From CAYFPX01 sp964519895 (GTDB lineage: Bacteria > Myxococcota_A > UBA796 > CAJQPC01): 64,000 nucleotides of DNA. Numbering within the stretch: position 1 is the first letter of the stretch; every line of letters begins with the position of its first letter. Below are positions 1 through 7,985 of this stretch, piece after piece. The stretch lies in contig CAZFLE010000014.1 of NCBI GenBank assembly GCA_964519895.1, positions 1 to 64,000 of the forward strand, read 5' to 3'. The translations under genes and the position numbers were made by a program. The notes under the pieces were generated by a model. That model was not told the DNA's origin. It ran no database searches and saw nothing but the letters and a program-made list of their open reading frames with translations.

Positions 1-670
1 ACATCAGGTAGCCCCGGTGGCGGCTGCGCACGGTGCTGGTGACCCAGACCTCGGCGCCCTGGGCCTCGAGCTGGTCGATCAGGTGCCGGATTCGGGCTGC
101 AAAGTCCGCCTTGGGCCGCTGGGCCGCCAGGTCCTGGAGCAGCGGCTCGCGCTCGGTGGGGTTCACGAACCTGGCCGTCCACCCCGGGCCCGGCGGGTCC
201 CCATCGGCCGCAGCGACCACGGTGTCGGGCTCGGCGGGAACGTCCACCGGCAGCGTGTCGGTCCGTGGGTACACCCTGGGCCGCCCGCGCCAGATGTCGT
301 CGGTGTGGACCAGGAGCCCCTGGGCGCGGGCCCTGCCCGTGGGCACCGACACCAGCGCATCTCGGGCCAGGTCGGCCTCAAGCACGTCGTCCAAGAAGTA
401 CAGCAGGTCGTCGAGATCGATGGGCCGCCGGGTGTCCTCGCGCACGACCCGGAGCAGGGGCTCGGTGTTCGGCGCGTCGACCCAGCGCTGGAGCCGCTCG
501 GCGGTCAGCGGGACCCCCGCCAGGTCCACCGTGCGGCCGTCGAGCTGCTCGGCGATGAAGCGCAGGGCCCTCCGGGTGCCGTCGGGGCCCACCGGTGGCG
601 CGACCACCGTCCACGTGCGGTCGATCGCCAGGGGCGCAGCGAGCGCGGCGGGGAGCAGCAGGGACCACAT
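1..670 (-). CDS. Secreted protein of unknown function, 3' end outside window
   Basis: I do not recognise this protein. The ATG at 668-670 opens a very short Sec-type signal (MWSLLLPAALA) followed by about 210 visible residues of soluble, acidic protein; the C-terminus lies beyond the left edge. The last visible stretch, GAEVWVTSTVRSRHRGYLM (about residues 203-221), loosely recalls the substrate-binding strand of M15-type peptidoglycan hydrolases, but no metal ligands are visible, so that is only a hint. Strong third-position G/C bias in this frame marks it as the real one; overlapping plus-strand frames are compositional shadows. It is transcribed divergently from the PEP/pyruvate-binding lipoprotein gene across a 106-bp gap. 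An alternative upstream ATG (MVQHV) is in a different frame. Confidence 0.6.
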   Translation of the reverse strand, partial: MWSLLLPAALAAPLAIDRTWTVVAPPVGPDGTRRALRFIAEQLDGRTVDLAGVPLTAERLQRWVDAPNTEPLLRVVREDTRRPIDLDDLLYFLDDVLEADLARDALVSVPTGRARAQGLLVHTDDIWRGRPRVYPRTDTLPVDVPAEPDTVVAAADGDPPGPGWTARFVNPTEREPLLQDLAAQRPKADFAARIRHLIDQLEAQGAEVWVTSTVRSRHRGYLM

Positions 671-776
671 GCTGGACCATGACCGGGAGCGGGAGACCCA
701 CGGTAGCGCCCCAGGTGGCACAACGCCTCCCGCCAAGTCCCAGCGAGGCACCGCCTGACCGTGTCAGGATGCCCCC

Positions 777-2744
777 ATGTTCCTCCTCACGCTGTTCGCC
801 TGCACCGGCTCCGAGACCACGGTCTGGGAGTGCCAGGTCCCCGACGACGACGCCCTCTACGCCACCCAGATCGGGTGCCACCAGGACTTCGACTACCTGG
901 CCTCGGCCCCCCTGGATGCGTCGATCCCCGGGGCACGCTCGGTCAAGACCGTCGTGGACCGCTCCGACGGCAACGCCCTGTACTTCCAAGACTCGGTGAC
1001 CTACCCCATCCACTGGGACTTCGCGGTCGAGCACCTGAGCGGCGATGGCCTGCCCTTGGTGCCGTCCCTGGGCGAGTTCAACACCACCGAGTACTACAGC
1101 CCCGACCGCCGCTTCGTGCTCGGCGCGGTGACCTACTACGAGGAGCCGGCCAAGTGGGTCTACGAGATCTCCCCATACGACACGGCGACCTCCCAGCTCA
1201 TCGCCCTGGCCTTCGACCGCATCCGCGCGGACCTCTACGTGCACCAGGAGCTCTACTTCCACCCGAACAGCACGGCTGTGGAGCTGGCCGCCGAGACCCT
1301 GCCCCCCCACATCCCCGTCATCACGACCGACGAGCTGTTCGCGGACATCACCTACCAGGCCCTGAACCTGGGCACCGCGATGGGCAAGCTGCGCTTCATG
1401 GAGACCCAGCAGCTCGAGGACGAGATCCCGTCCTACCGGGACGTGCTGGTGCTGGACTCGGTGCCCAACGACATCGCCATCGTGGCCGCGCTCATCACCG
1501 CGGAGTTCCAGACGCCCTTGAGCCACGTGAACGTGCTCTCCCAGAACCGCGGCACCCCCAACATGGCCCTCACCGGCGCGATGGAGAACGAGGAGCTCCG
1601 GGCCCTCGAGGACAAGTGGGTCGAGCTCACCGTCGAGGGCACCGACTTCAGTATCCGCGAAGTCACCCAGGCCGAAGCCGACCAGTGGTGGGACGACAAC
1701 CGACCCGAGCCGCTGGACGTGACGCCCATGGACCTGAGCGTCACCGAGATCACCGACGCCGAGCTGATCCTGGACCTGGAGAACATGGACCTGGCCGATG
1801 CGCTGAGCGCCAACGTGCCTGCGTTCGGCGGCAAGGGCACGCACTTCGGCGGCCTGACCCTGATCGAGGGCCTGCCGGTACCGGAAGGCTTCGTGGTCCC
1901 GGTCTACTGGTACGACCGCTTCATGAAGACCCACGGCCTGTGGGACGTGGTCGACGAGATGCTGGCCGACCCGGACTTCCAGGGCAGCGTCCAGGTCCGA
2001 GACACCATGCTGGCCGAGCTGCGGGCGCTGATCCAGCAGGCCGAGCTCGAGTCCGAATTCATGGACGCGCTGACCGCCGAGCTCGAGGAAGACCACCCCG
2101 GGCAGCGCATGCGCTTCCGCTCCAGCACCAACGCCGAGGACGTCGCGGGCTTCAACGGGGCCGGTCTCTACACGTCCCAGAGCGGCGAGCTGGGCAACAC
2201 CGCAGACCCGGTCGAGGACGCCGTGCGGGCGGTCTGGGCCAGCGTCTGGAACTTCCGCGCCTACGAGGAGCGGGAGTACTTCGGCATCGAGCACACCGAC
2301 ATCGGCATGGCGCTCTTGTGCCACCACAGCTTCCCCGACGAGGAGGCCAACGGGGTCGCCATCACCGCCAACGTCTACGACACGAGCGGGCTGGAGCCCG
2401 CCTTCTACATCAACGTCCAGGAAGGCGAGGAGTCCGTCGTGGCCCCCGAACCCGACGTGACCACCGACCAGTTCCTGTACTACTTCGAGCTCCCAGGCCA
2501 GCCGATCGTGTTCATCCAGCACAGCAGCCTGGTCCCCGAAGGCGAGACGGTGCTGACCACGGCCGAGACCTATGAGCTGGGGGTCGGACTCCAGGCCATC
2601 CACGACTTCTTCCTGCCGGTGTACGGTGCCAGCGGCGGCTTCTACGGCATGGACGTGGAGTTCAAATTCGACGACCTGGACTCGGGCGAGACCCCGACCC
2701 TGTGGGTCAAGCAGGCCCGTCCCTACCCGGGGTTCGGCTGGTAG
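777..2744 (+). CDS. PEP/pyruvate-binding domain lipoprotein
   Basis: 655-aa lipoprotein with the parts of PEP synthase/pyruvate phosphate dikinase in swapped order. The signal MFLLTLFA|C is only 8 residues long; an AGGA element lies just upstream of the ATG. Residues ~240-265 (TPLSHVNVLSQNRGTPNMAL) match the swivelling phosphohistidine domain, with the His kept in LSH. Residues ~345-655 match the PPDK_N ATP-grasp domain: FGGKGTHFGGL, VPEGFVVP, MRFRSSTNAEDVAGFNGAG and the closing VKQARPYP. Known PEP synthases are cytosolic with the ATP-grasp domain first, so both order and location are unusual. Substrate is unknown. The lipoprotein gene downstream (48-bp gap) may be co-transcribed. I am confident of the domains, not of enzymatic activity outside the cell. 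Confidence 0.8.
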   Translation: MFLLTLFACTGSETTVWECQVPDDDALYATQIGCHQDFDYLASAPLDASIPGARSVKTVVDRSDGNALYFQDSVTYPIHWDFAVEHLSGDGLPLVPSLGEFNTTEYYSPDRRFVLGAVTYYEEPAKWVYEISPYDTATSQLIALAFDRIRADLYVHQELYFHPNSTAVELAAETLPPHIPVITTDELFADITYQALNLGTAMGKLRFMETQQLEDEIPSYRDVLVLDSVPNDIAIVAALITAEFQTPLSHVNVLSQNRGTPNMALTGAMENEELRALEDKWVELTVEGTDFSIREVTQAEADQWWDDNRPEPLDVTPMDLSVTEITDAELILDLENMDLADALSANVPAFGGKGTHFGGLTLIEGLPVPEGFVVPVYWYDRFMKTHGLWDVVDEMLADPDFQGSVQVRDTMLAELRALIQQAELESEFMDALTAELEEDHPGQRMRFRSSTNAEDVAGFNGAGLYTSQSGELGNTADPVEDAVRAVWASVWNFRAYEEREYFGIEHTDIGMALLCHHSFPDEEANGVAITANVYDTSGLEPAFYINVQEGEESVVAPEPDVTTDQFLYYFELPGQPIVFIQHSSLVPEGETVLTTAETYELGVGLQAIHDFFLPVYGASGGFYGMDVEFKFDDLDSGETPTLWVKQARPYPGFGW

Positions 2745-2792
2745 AGGCGGACAACGCGGGATATCGGGCGCCGCTTCCCCCACGGTGACGCC

Positions 2793-3737
2793 ATGACGGC
2801 CTTCTCCCTTGTCCTCCTCGCGACCGGCTGCACAGAGGTCGTCACACCCGACGAGCCCGCCGTCACGTGCGACACCACCATCCCTCAGACCTGGCCGCTG
2901 GACGGCGACACGCGGTTCTACAACCGGGACACCGTCGAGTTCACCCTGAGCAAGCCGGACCCGTCGGCCACCGTCATCGCCCCCTATTACGGCGAGCAGA
3001 GCGTCAGCGAAGACGGCCTGGTGGTGTCCTTTGCCGCCGCCGACCCCCTGGAACCGGACACCGCCTACACGGTCGAGCTGGACTACTGCCGGGGCACAGC
3101 CGGGATCGACTTCACCACGTCCGAGCTGGGCCGCGACCTGGAGGGCGAGCTGGACCTGGAGGGCCGGGTCTATGCCGGAGACTTCTCCGGCGTGCGCTAC
3201 GCCCAAGGAGACGGCGTCGGGCAGATCATCTCCACCTTCCTGGGAGAGACCGTGCTGCTCCAGGTGATCCAGGCCACCGAGGCCGTGTTCCAGCTCCGGG
3301 TGGCCCTGGCGATCGAAGACGGCGGCGAGCTGGTCCAGGACCCCTGCGGCACGACCGCGGACCTGCCGGAGGCCGACTTCAGTGCCGTGCCCTACTTCTC
3401 CCACGAGGGCCAAGACGTCGTGCTGACGGCCTACGACACCGAGATGCACATGAGTGGCTTCCAGGCCAGCGGCACCGTCTCCGCCGACAACAGCTACCTG
3501 GGGGGCATTGCCCTCGAAGTCACCCTGGACACCCGCGAGGCCGCGGTGGCCCTGGGGCTGTCCGCCGAGGACATCTGTGTGCTGGCCGAGAACGTCGGCC
3601 TGGCATGCGAGCCCTGTGCCGACGGGCTGCCCTACTGCGGCACCCTGCAGATGGACGAGCTCTACGCGGACCTGGTGGACACCCAGGTCGAGGCGATCAC
3701 CGAGCAGCCCGCGGAGTGCGACGACAAGACCGGCTGA
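2793..3737 (+). CDS. Lipoprotein with Ig-like (SbsA/Big_5-type) domain
   Basis: 314-aa lipoprotein; signal MTAFSLVLLATG|C has no basic residue. Residues ~30-115 read as a bacterial Ig-like domain: TWPLDGDTRFYNRDTVEFTL, then EDGLVVSFAAADPLEPDTAYTVEL, a common layout in surface lipoproteins of Myxococcota. The remaining ~200 residues are beta-rich and contain paired cysteines near the C-terminus (CVLAENVGLACEPCADGLPYC), suggesting an oxidised, extracytoplasmic fold. No catalytic motif is visible. It follows the PEP/pyruvate-binding lipoprotein by 48 bp and its stop codon directly abuts the stop of the convergent metallophosphoesterase gene. Confidence 0.7.
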   Translation: MTAFSLVLLATGCTEVVTPDEPAVTCDTTIPQTWPLDGDTRFYNRDTVEFTLSKPDPSATVIAPYYGEQSVSEDGLVVSFAAADPLEPDTAYTVELDYCRGTAGIDFTTSELGRDLEGELDLEGRVYAGDFSGVRYAQGDGVGQIISTFLGETVLLQVIQATEAVFQLRVALAIEDGGELVQDPCGTTADLPEADFSAVPYFSHEGQDVVLTAYDTEMHMSGFQASGTVSADNSYLGGIALEVTLDTREAAVALGLSAEDICVLAENVGLACEPCADGLPYCGTLQMDELYADLVDTQVEAITEQPAECDDKTG

Positions 3738-4784
3738 TCACCGAGGCACCAGGTCGATCACGGTCAGCTCGGGTCGACAGAAGAACCGCACCCGGGGCGC
3801 GTCGACGCGCTCCATCCCGATGCCCCTGGACACCACCAGCGTGCTGCCGTCGGGCCGTGGAAACGCACCACCGGCCCCCTGGGCCCGCTGCACCTTGGCA
3901 AAGGTCACCGGGGGTCCGAACCCGGGGATGACCACCTGGCCGCCGTGGGTGTGGCCGGCGAGCAACAGGTCCGCGCCGGTGTCCTCCAAGGAGAAGTCCG
4001 GGCTGTGGCCCAGCACGATGTGGAACGCCCCGTCGGGCGCGTCGGGAAGGGGTCCCCGGTGTGACGTGCCGACCGCGAGGCCCGACACCACCACAGGCCC
4101 CGCCCGGACCGAGTCGTCGTCGAGCGGCGTGATGGCGGTCCCGTCGAACGCGGCCTTCCAGACCAGTGGCGGATCGATGTCGCCGGACACCGCGAAGCCC
4201 CCCCAGGGCGGGTCCAGGGTCGCCACGAGGGCCCGGAGTCGAGCCAGCTCCCTGGCATAGGGCTCGGCCTGGTACAGCTGGACGTAGTCCCCGGCGAACA
4301 GGACCAGGTCGGGCGACTGGGCCCGGATCTCCTCGAAGACCCGGGCCTCCCACGGCCCCACGGCGTCGGTCTGGAGGTCGGCGACCAGCACCACGCGGCC
4401 GGCCACGCCATCGGTCTGGACCGTGTGGTGGACCACGTCCAGCCAGCGGGGCTCCACGACCCGGGCATCCACGCCGACCCCAGCTCCGAAGGCCCCGGCA
4501 AGCCCCAGGGCGATGGCCTGTCGGGGAGCCCGCCGACCCCACGCCGCCGCCGCGCCGAGCCACAGCAGTGGCACGTAGAGCAGCAGCGCCCAGGCCACGA
4601 TGCCCGCCGGCGCGAAGAACGTCGCGCCTCCCCAGCGGGTCCCCGCCGCACCGATGACGCCCCCCAAGGCCACCAGAAGCAGTCCATGGAGCAGCCCGAG
4701 CACCAGATCGGGCGTGCGCCGGAGCCGCCACCACAGCCCGGCGGTGATCGCGCTCAGCAGGACCTGGGCCAGCACGGGGAACAC
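3738..4784 (-). CDS. Membrane-anchored metallophosphoesterase
   Basis: 348-aa calcineurin-like phosphoesterase with about four N-terminal transmembrane helices (residues ~1-110), like the YkuE/LpxG-type membrane phosphoesterases. Metal-site blocks are visible but altered: LVADLQTD (canonical DxH reads DxQ), FAGDYV (GDxx kept), VSGDID where most families have GNHD, then LGHSP and LAGHTHGGQ with both histidines kept. The changed first and third blocks suggest altered metal use or substrate, or reduced activity. The GTG start directly follows the TAG stop of the upstream SDR gene, so the two are probably translated together. Substrate unknown; a lipid or nucleotide pyrophosphate would fit the family. 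Confidence 0.8.
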   Translation of the reverse strand: MFPVLAQVLLSAITAGLWWRLRRTPDLVLGLLHGLLLVALGGVIGAAGTRWGGATFFAPAGIVAWALLLYVPLLWLGAAAAWGRRAPRQAIALGLAGAFGAGVGVDARVVEPRWLDVVHHTVQTDGVAGRVVLVADLQTDAVGPWEARVFEEIRAQSPDLVLFAGDYVQLYQAEPYARELARLRALVATLDPPWGGFAVSGDIDPPLVWKAAFDGTAITPLDDDSVRAGPVVVSGLAVGTSHRGPLPDAPDGAFHIVLGHSPDFSLEDTGADLLLAGHTHGGQVVIPGFGPPVTFAKVQRAQGAGGAFPRPDGSTLVVSRGIGMERVDAPRVRFFCRPELTVIDLVPR

Positions 4785-5543
4785 CTACAGTGTCGCGCCT
4801 CCGTCCAGGTTCAACACCTGGCCGGTCACGTAGCTGGCCGCCGGGCTGGTCAGCCACGCCACGACCTGGGCGACCTCGGCCGGGGTGCCGAAGCGCTTCA
4901 GCGCGGTGTGTCGCAGGGCGTCGTCGACCCAGGCCTGGGAGAGCTCCCCGCGAGCCACCAGATCCGGGAACATGCCACCGTCGATGACGCCCAGAGCCAC
5001 CGCGTTGGCCCTCACGCCGTGGCGACCCTCCTCTCGGGCCAGGCCCCGGACCAGGGCCTCGACCACGGCCTTGGGCCCCACAGAGAGGATGTCCCCGGGC
5101 GGGTGCCGCCTGACCCCAGCGGTGGTGACCGCCACCACGTTGCCCCGGTGCGCCCGAAGCTGTGGCAGGACGGCCTGGACCAGGCCCAGGAATCCGCGGG
5201 CGTCGACGTCCAGTGCGTGGGCCCAGTCCGCGGGATCCACGGTCGCCACGTACTGCATCGTGAGCCGGGGCCCCGCCGCGTACACCAGCGTGTCCACAGC
5301 CCCGACCGCGGCCACCAGCGCGTCGGCGTCGCCGTCCGCCAGGTCGTGGGTGTGCACGCTGGCCTGCTGGCCCAGGGCGACCACGGCTGCGGCCGTGCGG
5401 TCCGCAGCCGCCTGGTCGCGACGACAGGTCAGCGCCACGTCCCGGCCGTGGTGGGCCAAGGCGCGGGCGATCGCGGCTCCGACACCGCCGCTGCCCCCGA
5501 TCACCAGCGCGCGGGGCCTCGAACCCGATGGGCCTCCAGCCAT
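4785..5543 (-). CDS. SDR-family oxidoreductase with atypical active site
   Basis: 252-aa short-chain dehydrogenase/reductase. The N-terminal nucleotide-binding glycine motif GGSGGVG (residues ~15-21) and the C-terminal ASYVTGQVLNLDGGATL tail are typical of the family. The catalytic YxxxK position reads SVGPK, so the tyrosine is replaced by serine while lysine is kept, and the usual catalytic serine block reads VAVTTAGV (Thr). The fold is clear; oxidoreductase activity is doubtful. It is the first gene of a two-gene unit with the metallophosphoesterase (no spacer). Upstream lies a nested inverted repeat shared with the divergent PilZ-like gene. Compare the second SDR of this window (27154-27897), which keeps the full triad. 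Confidence 0.85.
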   Translation of the reverse strand: MAGGPSGSRPRALVIGGSGGVGAAIARALAHHGRDVALTCRRDQAAADRTAAAVVALGQQASVHTHDLADGDADALVAAVGAVDTLVYAAGPRLTMQYVATVDPADWAHALDVDARGFLGLVQAVLPQLRAHRGNVVAVTTAGVRRHPPGDILSVGPKAVVEALVRGLAREEGRHGVRANAVALGVIDGGMFPDLVARGELSQAWVDDALRHTALKRFGTPAEVAQVVAWLTSPAASYVTGQVLNLDGGATL

Positions 5544-5584
5544 GACAGACCCTACTCCGACCGCGGGCCCGCCGGGTGATCCCT

Positions 5585-5633
5585 GGGTTGCACTGTGAGG
5601 CCGAATGGCGGATCATCGGCCTACGGGCAACCC
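5585..5633. repeat. Nested inverted repeat in the leader of the PilZ-like gene
   Basis: Outer arms GGGTTGC (5585-5591) and GCAACCC (5627-5633) enclose inner arms AGGCCGA (5598-5604) and TCGGCCT (5616-5622). Both arm pairs are perfect 7-bp complements, so the RNA could form two stacked stems with an 11-nt apical loop and small internal bulges. It ends 17 nt before the ATG at 5651, next to the ribosome-binding site GAGAGG. No U-tract follows, so it is not a simple terminator; a leader RNA structure or a protein-binding site is more likely. Confidence 0.5.
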
Positions 5634-5650
5634 TCTGAGAGGATCGATCA

Positions 5651-6403
5651 ATGCGCGTCCAGATGGCCATCGACGTGCGGGCCAAGCAGCGCAACACGGA
5701 AGCCAGCGGCACGACGTCCTGGCTGACAGCAGAGCTGCTGGCCTTCAGCCTGCGGGGCAAGGCCCTGGCTCGGGGCACGGCCGACCTGCGCATCGACCTG
5801 TTCGGGACCGGCCGGGTGATCCAGGCCAGCGTGCGCATCCTGACCATCGAGCTGGGCGGGGTGTCCCAGCGGAACAACTACACCGCCCGCATCATGGAGA
5901 TCAGCCCGGGGGACAAGGCGAAGCTCGAGGCCTGGATCGAGGAGCGCTCCCGACCTGCCTCCCGCAGCGTCTCTCGGTCGATGGGCACGACCGGCGGTCG
6001 TCAGAAGCTCGGCGAGGCTCTGCGGAGTGGGCTCGGCAAAGGCCGAGACGCCGCACCACAGGTCACCACCGCGGTGCCGGTGGCGCCAGAGCCGTCCAAG
6101 CCCGAGGACGAGCTGGTGCTCGCCCCCCACGTGACCCTGGCCGGCGACGGGTCCAGCATGTCCGTGGCCTGGGCCAACAAGACCTCGGTCCAGGCCAGCT
6201 GGAACGAGTCCCTCAACGAGGGCAAGCTCCGGGTCTACCTCGAGGGCCGGCACCCGCCGCGGGGGTACTCGCTGATCGTCCAGCTGTGTCTGCCCGACGG
6301 CTCGGTGCACGCCGCCCTGGGGCGGGTGACCATGAGCGAGGGCCCGACCCTGTACCTGGACATGACCCTCAAGACGTCGGTCCGCGAGGCGCTGATGGGT
6401 TGA
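5651..6403 (+). CDS. Hypothetical cytosolic protein with two PilZ-like halves
   Basis: 250-aa protein without signal peptide or membrane segment. Residues ~30-95 (RGTADLRIDLFGTGRVIQAS, then LTIELGGVS, ARIMEIS) and ~185-245 (KLRVYLEGRHPPRGYSLIVQ, ALGRVTMSEGPTLYLDM) each have the strand pattern of PilZ-type domains, joined by a charged, disordered linker. The RxxxR and D/NxSxxG c-di-GMP-binding motifs are not clearly present, so any PilZ domains here would be degenerate; this reading is by pattern only. The ATG is preceded by GAGAGG with good spacing, downstream of a nested inverted repeat. The TetR-type operator of the aldehyde dehydrogenase gene begins 14 bp after its stop. Confidence 0.6.
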   Translation: MRVQMAIDVRAKQRNTEASGTTSWLTAELLAFSLRGKALARGTADLRIDLFGTGRVIQASVRILTIELGGVSQRNNYTARIMEISPGDKAKLEAWIEERSRPASRSVSRSMGTTGGRQKLGEALRSGLGKGRDAAPQVTTAVPVAPEPSKPEDELVLAPHVTLAGDGSSMSVAWANKTSVQASWNESLNEGKLRVYLEGRHPPRGYSLIVQLCLPDGSVHAALGRVTMSEGPTLYLDMTLKTSVREALMG

Positions 6404-6417
6404 GTAGCCGACGTCAC

Positions 6418-6431
6418 TAGAACGTGTTCTA
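6418..6431. promoter_or_regulatory. KstR-like TetR operator upstream of aldehyde dehydrogenase
   Basis: TAGAACGTGTTCTA fits TnnAACnnGTTnnA, the 14-bp motif described for the mycobacterial steroid repressor KstR. It sits in the 49-bp gap before the aldehyde dehydrogenase gene and matches the sites at 25133, 25169 and 25216 beside the KstR-like gene 19 kb away. The shared regulator is inferred from identical motif and spacing. Confidence 0.75.
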
Positions 6432-6452
6432 CTCAACAGCACGGAGGAGCCT

Positions 6453-7985
6453 GTGGCCGTCGTGCAGCCCATCGAGAACCCTGCCGGTGCCGGTCTGCGC
6501 TACCAGGCCACCAGCCCTGCCGACGGCCACGTGGTCGGGGAATTCGATGCCGCGACGCCCGCCCAGGTCCAGGCCGCCGTGGCCCGCGCCCGCGAGGCAC
6601 AGCCGGGCTGGGCTGCGAAGTCCTACAAGGAGCGAGGCGCCTACCTGCAGCGGGCCCTGGACATCCTCGTCGCCCGCCAGGACGAGTTCGTGGACCAGAT
6701 CGGCGAGGAGACCGGCCGCCACCCCCTCGAGACGATGTTCATGGAGATCTGGCCCGCCTGTGACTCCCTGAACTTCTACAGCCGCCGGGCGGGCAAGATC
6801 CTGAGGGACCGCACCGTGGGACTGCACGTGCTCAAGCACAAGCGGGCGCGGCTGGTCTACCGGCCCTTGGGCGTGGTCGGGGTCATCACGCCGTGGAACG
6901 GGCCGTTCATCCTGGCCCTGAACCCCACGGTCCAGGCGTTGATGGCCGGCAACGCCGTCGTGGTGAAGCCCTCCGAGGTGACCAGCTTCTGTGGGCTCCT
7001 GGTCCAGACCCTCATGGACGCGGCGGGTCTGCCCAAGCACGTGTGCCAGGTGGTCACCGGCGACGGCGCGACCGGCGCCGCGCTGGTGGAGGCGGGGGTG
7101 GACAAGATCCACTTCACCGGCAGCGTGGCGACAGGGCGCAAGATCGGCGAGGCCTGTGGCCGCAACCTGGTGCCCTGCGTGCTGGAGCTCGGCGGCAAGG
7201 ACCCCATGATCGTGTGCGCCGACGCGGACATGGACCGGGCGACGGCGGGCGCCGTGTTCGGGGCGATCCAGAACACAGGACAATTCTGTTCGTCGACCGA
7301 GCGGATCTACGTGGTGGCCAGCGTGTACGACGAGTTTGTCGCGCGGGTCGTGGAGCGGGTCGAGGCCCTGCGCCAGACCAGCTCCGGCGAGACCGACGTG
7401 GGACCGTTCATCCTGGACCGCCAGATCGACCTGGTCGACGCCCAGGTCCAGGACGCACTCGCCAAGGGTGCGGTGGCTCGGGTCGGTGGCGCCCGCAACA
7501 CCCAGGCCGGCCCCCTGTACTACGAACCCACGGTCCTGACCGAAGTGACCCACGACATGGACATCATGACCGAAGAGACCTTCGGTCCGATCGTGCCCAT
7601 CGTCAAGGTGAGAGACGAGACCGAGGCCATCGCCATGGCCAACGACACCAAGTTCGGTCTGGGCGCGACGGTCTGGACCAAGGACGTGGCGCGCGGCGAA
7701 CGCATCGCCCGCAGGCTGCACACGGGCGCCGTGGTGATCAACGACGCCAGCATCACCTATGGGGCCTTAGAGCTTCCGTTCGGGGGCCGGCGACATTCCG
7801 GTGTCGGGCACGTCAACGGCGAGAGCGGCCTGCGCGGGTTCTGCCACGCCCAGCCGATCATCTCCGACCGGTTCGGTCTCAAGGAAGAGATGGTCTGGTA
7901 TCCCTATACCTTCAAGAAGCTGAGCGACATGAAGGGCGCGATCCGCTGGGTGTTCGGGAAGTTCTTGCGTCGGTTCTTCGGTTAA
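6453..7985 (+). CDS. Aldehyde dehydrogenase family protein
   Basis: 510-aa NAD(P)-dependent aldehyde dehydrogenase of the succinate-semialdehyde/betaine-aldehyde superfamily; oxidises an aldehyde to the acid in the cytosol. Visible blocks: ITPWNGPF cofactor/substrate entrance (~res 150), KPSEVT, FTGSVATGRKIG, catalytic Glu in LELGGK (~res 245) and catalytic Cys in GQFCSSTERIYV (~res 279), EETFGPI, and the C-terminal PFGGRRHSG. The GTG start is backed by GGAGGAG four nt upstream. The KstR-like operator just upstream suggests derepression with the catabolic operon at 25-30 kb, so a steroid- or isoprenoid-derived aldehyde is a reasonable but unproven substrate. The hydrophobic, basic C-terminal tail (WVFGKFLRRFFG) may dock to the membrane. 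Its stop overlaps the stop of the convergent hydrolase gene. Confidence 0.9.
   Translation: MAVVQPIENPAGAGLRYQATSPADGHVVGEFDAATPAQVQAAVARAREAQPGWAAKSYKERGAYLQRALDILVARQDEFVDQIGEETGRHPLETMFMEIWPACDSLNFYSRRAGKILRDRTVGLHVLKHKRARLVYRPLGVVGVITPWNGPFILALNPTVQALMAGNAVVVKPSEVTSFCGLLVQTLMDAAGLPKHVCQVVTGDGATGAALVEAGVDKIHFTGSVATGRKIGEACGRNLVPCVLELGGKDPMIVCADADMDRATAGAVFGAIQNTGQFCSSTERIYVVASVYDEFVARVVERVEALRQTSSGETDVGPFILDRQIDLVDAQVQDALAKGAVARVGGARNTQAGPLYYEPTVLTEVTHDMDIMTEETFGPIVPIVKVRDETEAIAMANDTKFGLGATVWTKDVARGERIARRLHTGAVVINDASITYGALELPFGGRRHSGVGHVNGESGLRGFCHAQPIISDRFGLKEEMVWYPYTFKKLSDMKGAIRWVFGKFLRRFFG

Noticed and set aside
378..3449. 1023-aa antisense open frame across the PEP/pyruvate-binding and Ig-like lipoprotein genes
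   Set aside because: Low-complexity Gly/Val/His/Arg/Asp composition typical of the complement of GC-rich coding DNA; no motifs, signal or ribosome-binding site, while the opposite strand encodes recognisable domains.
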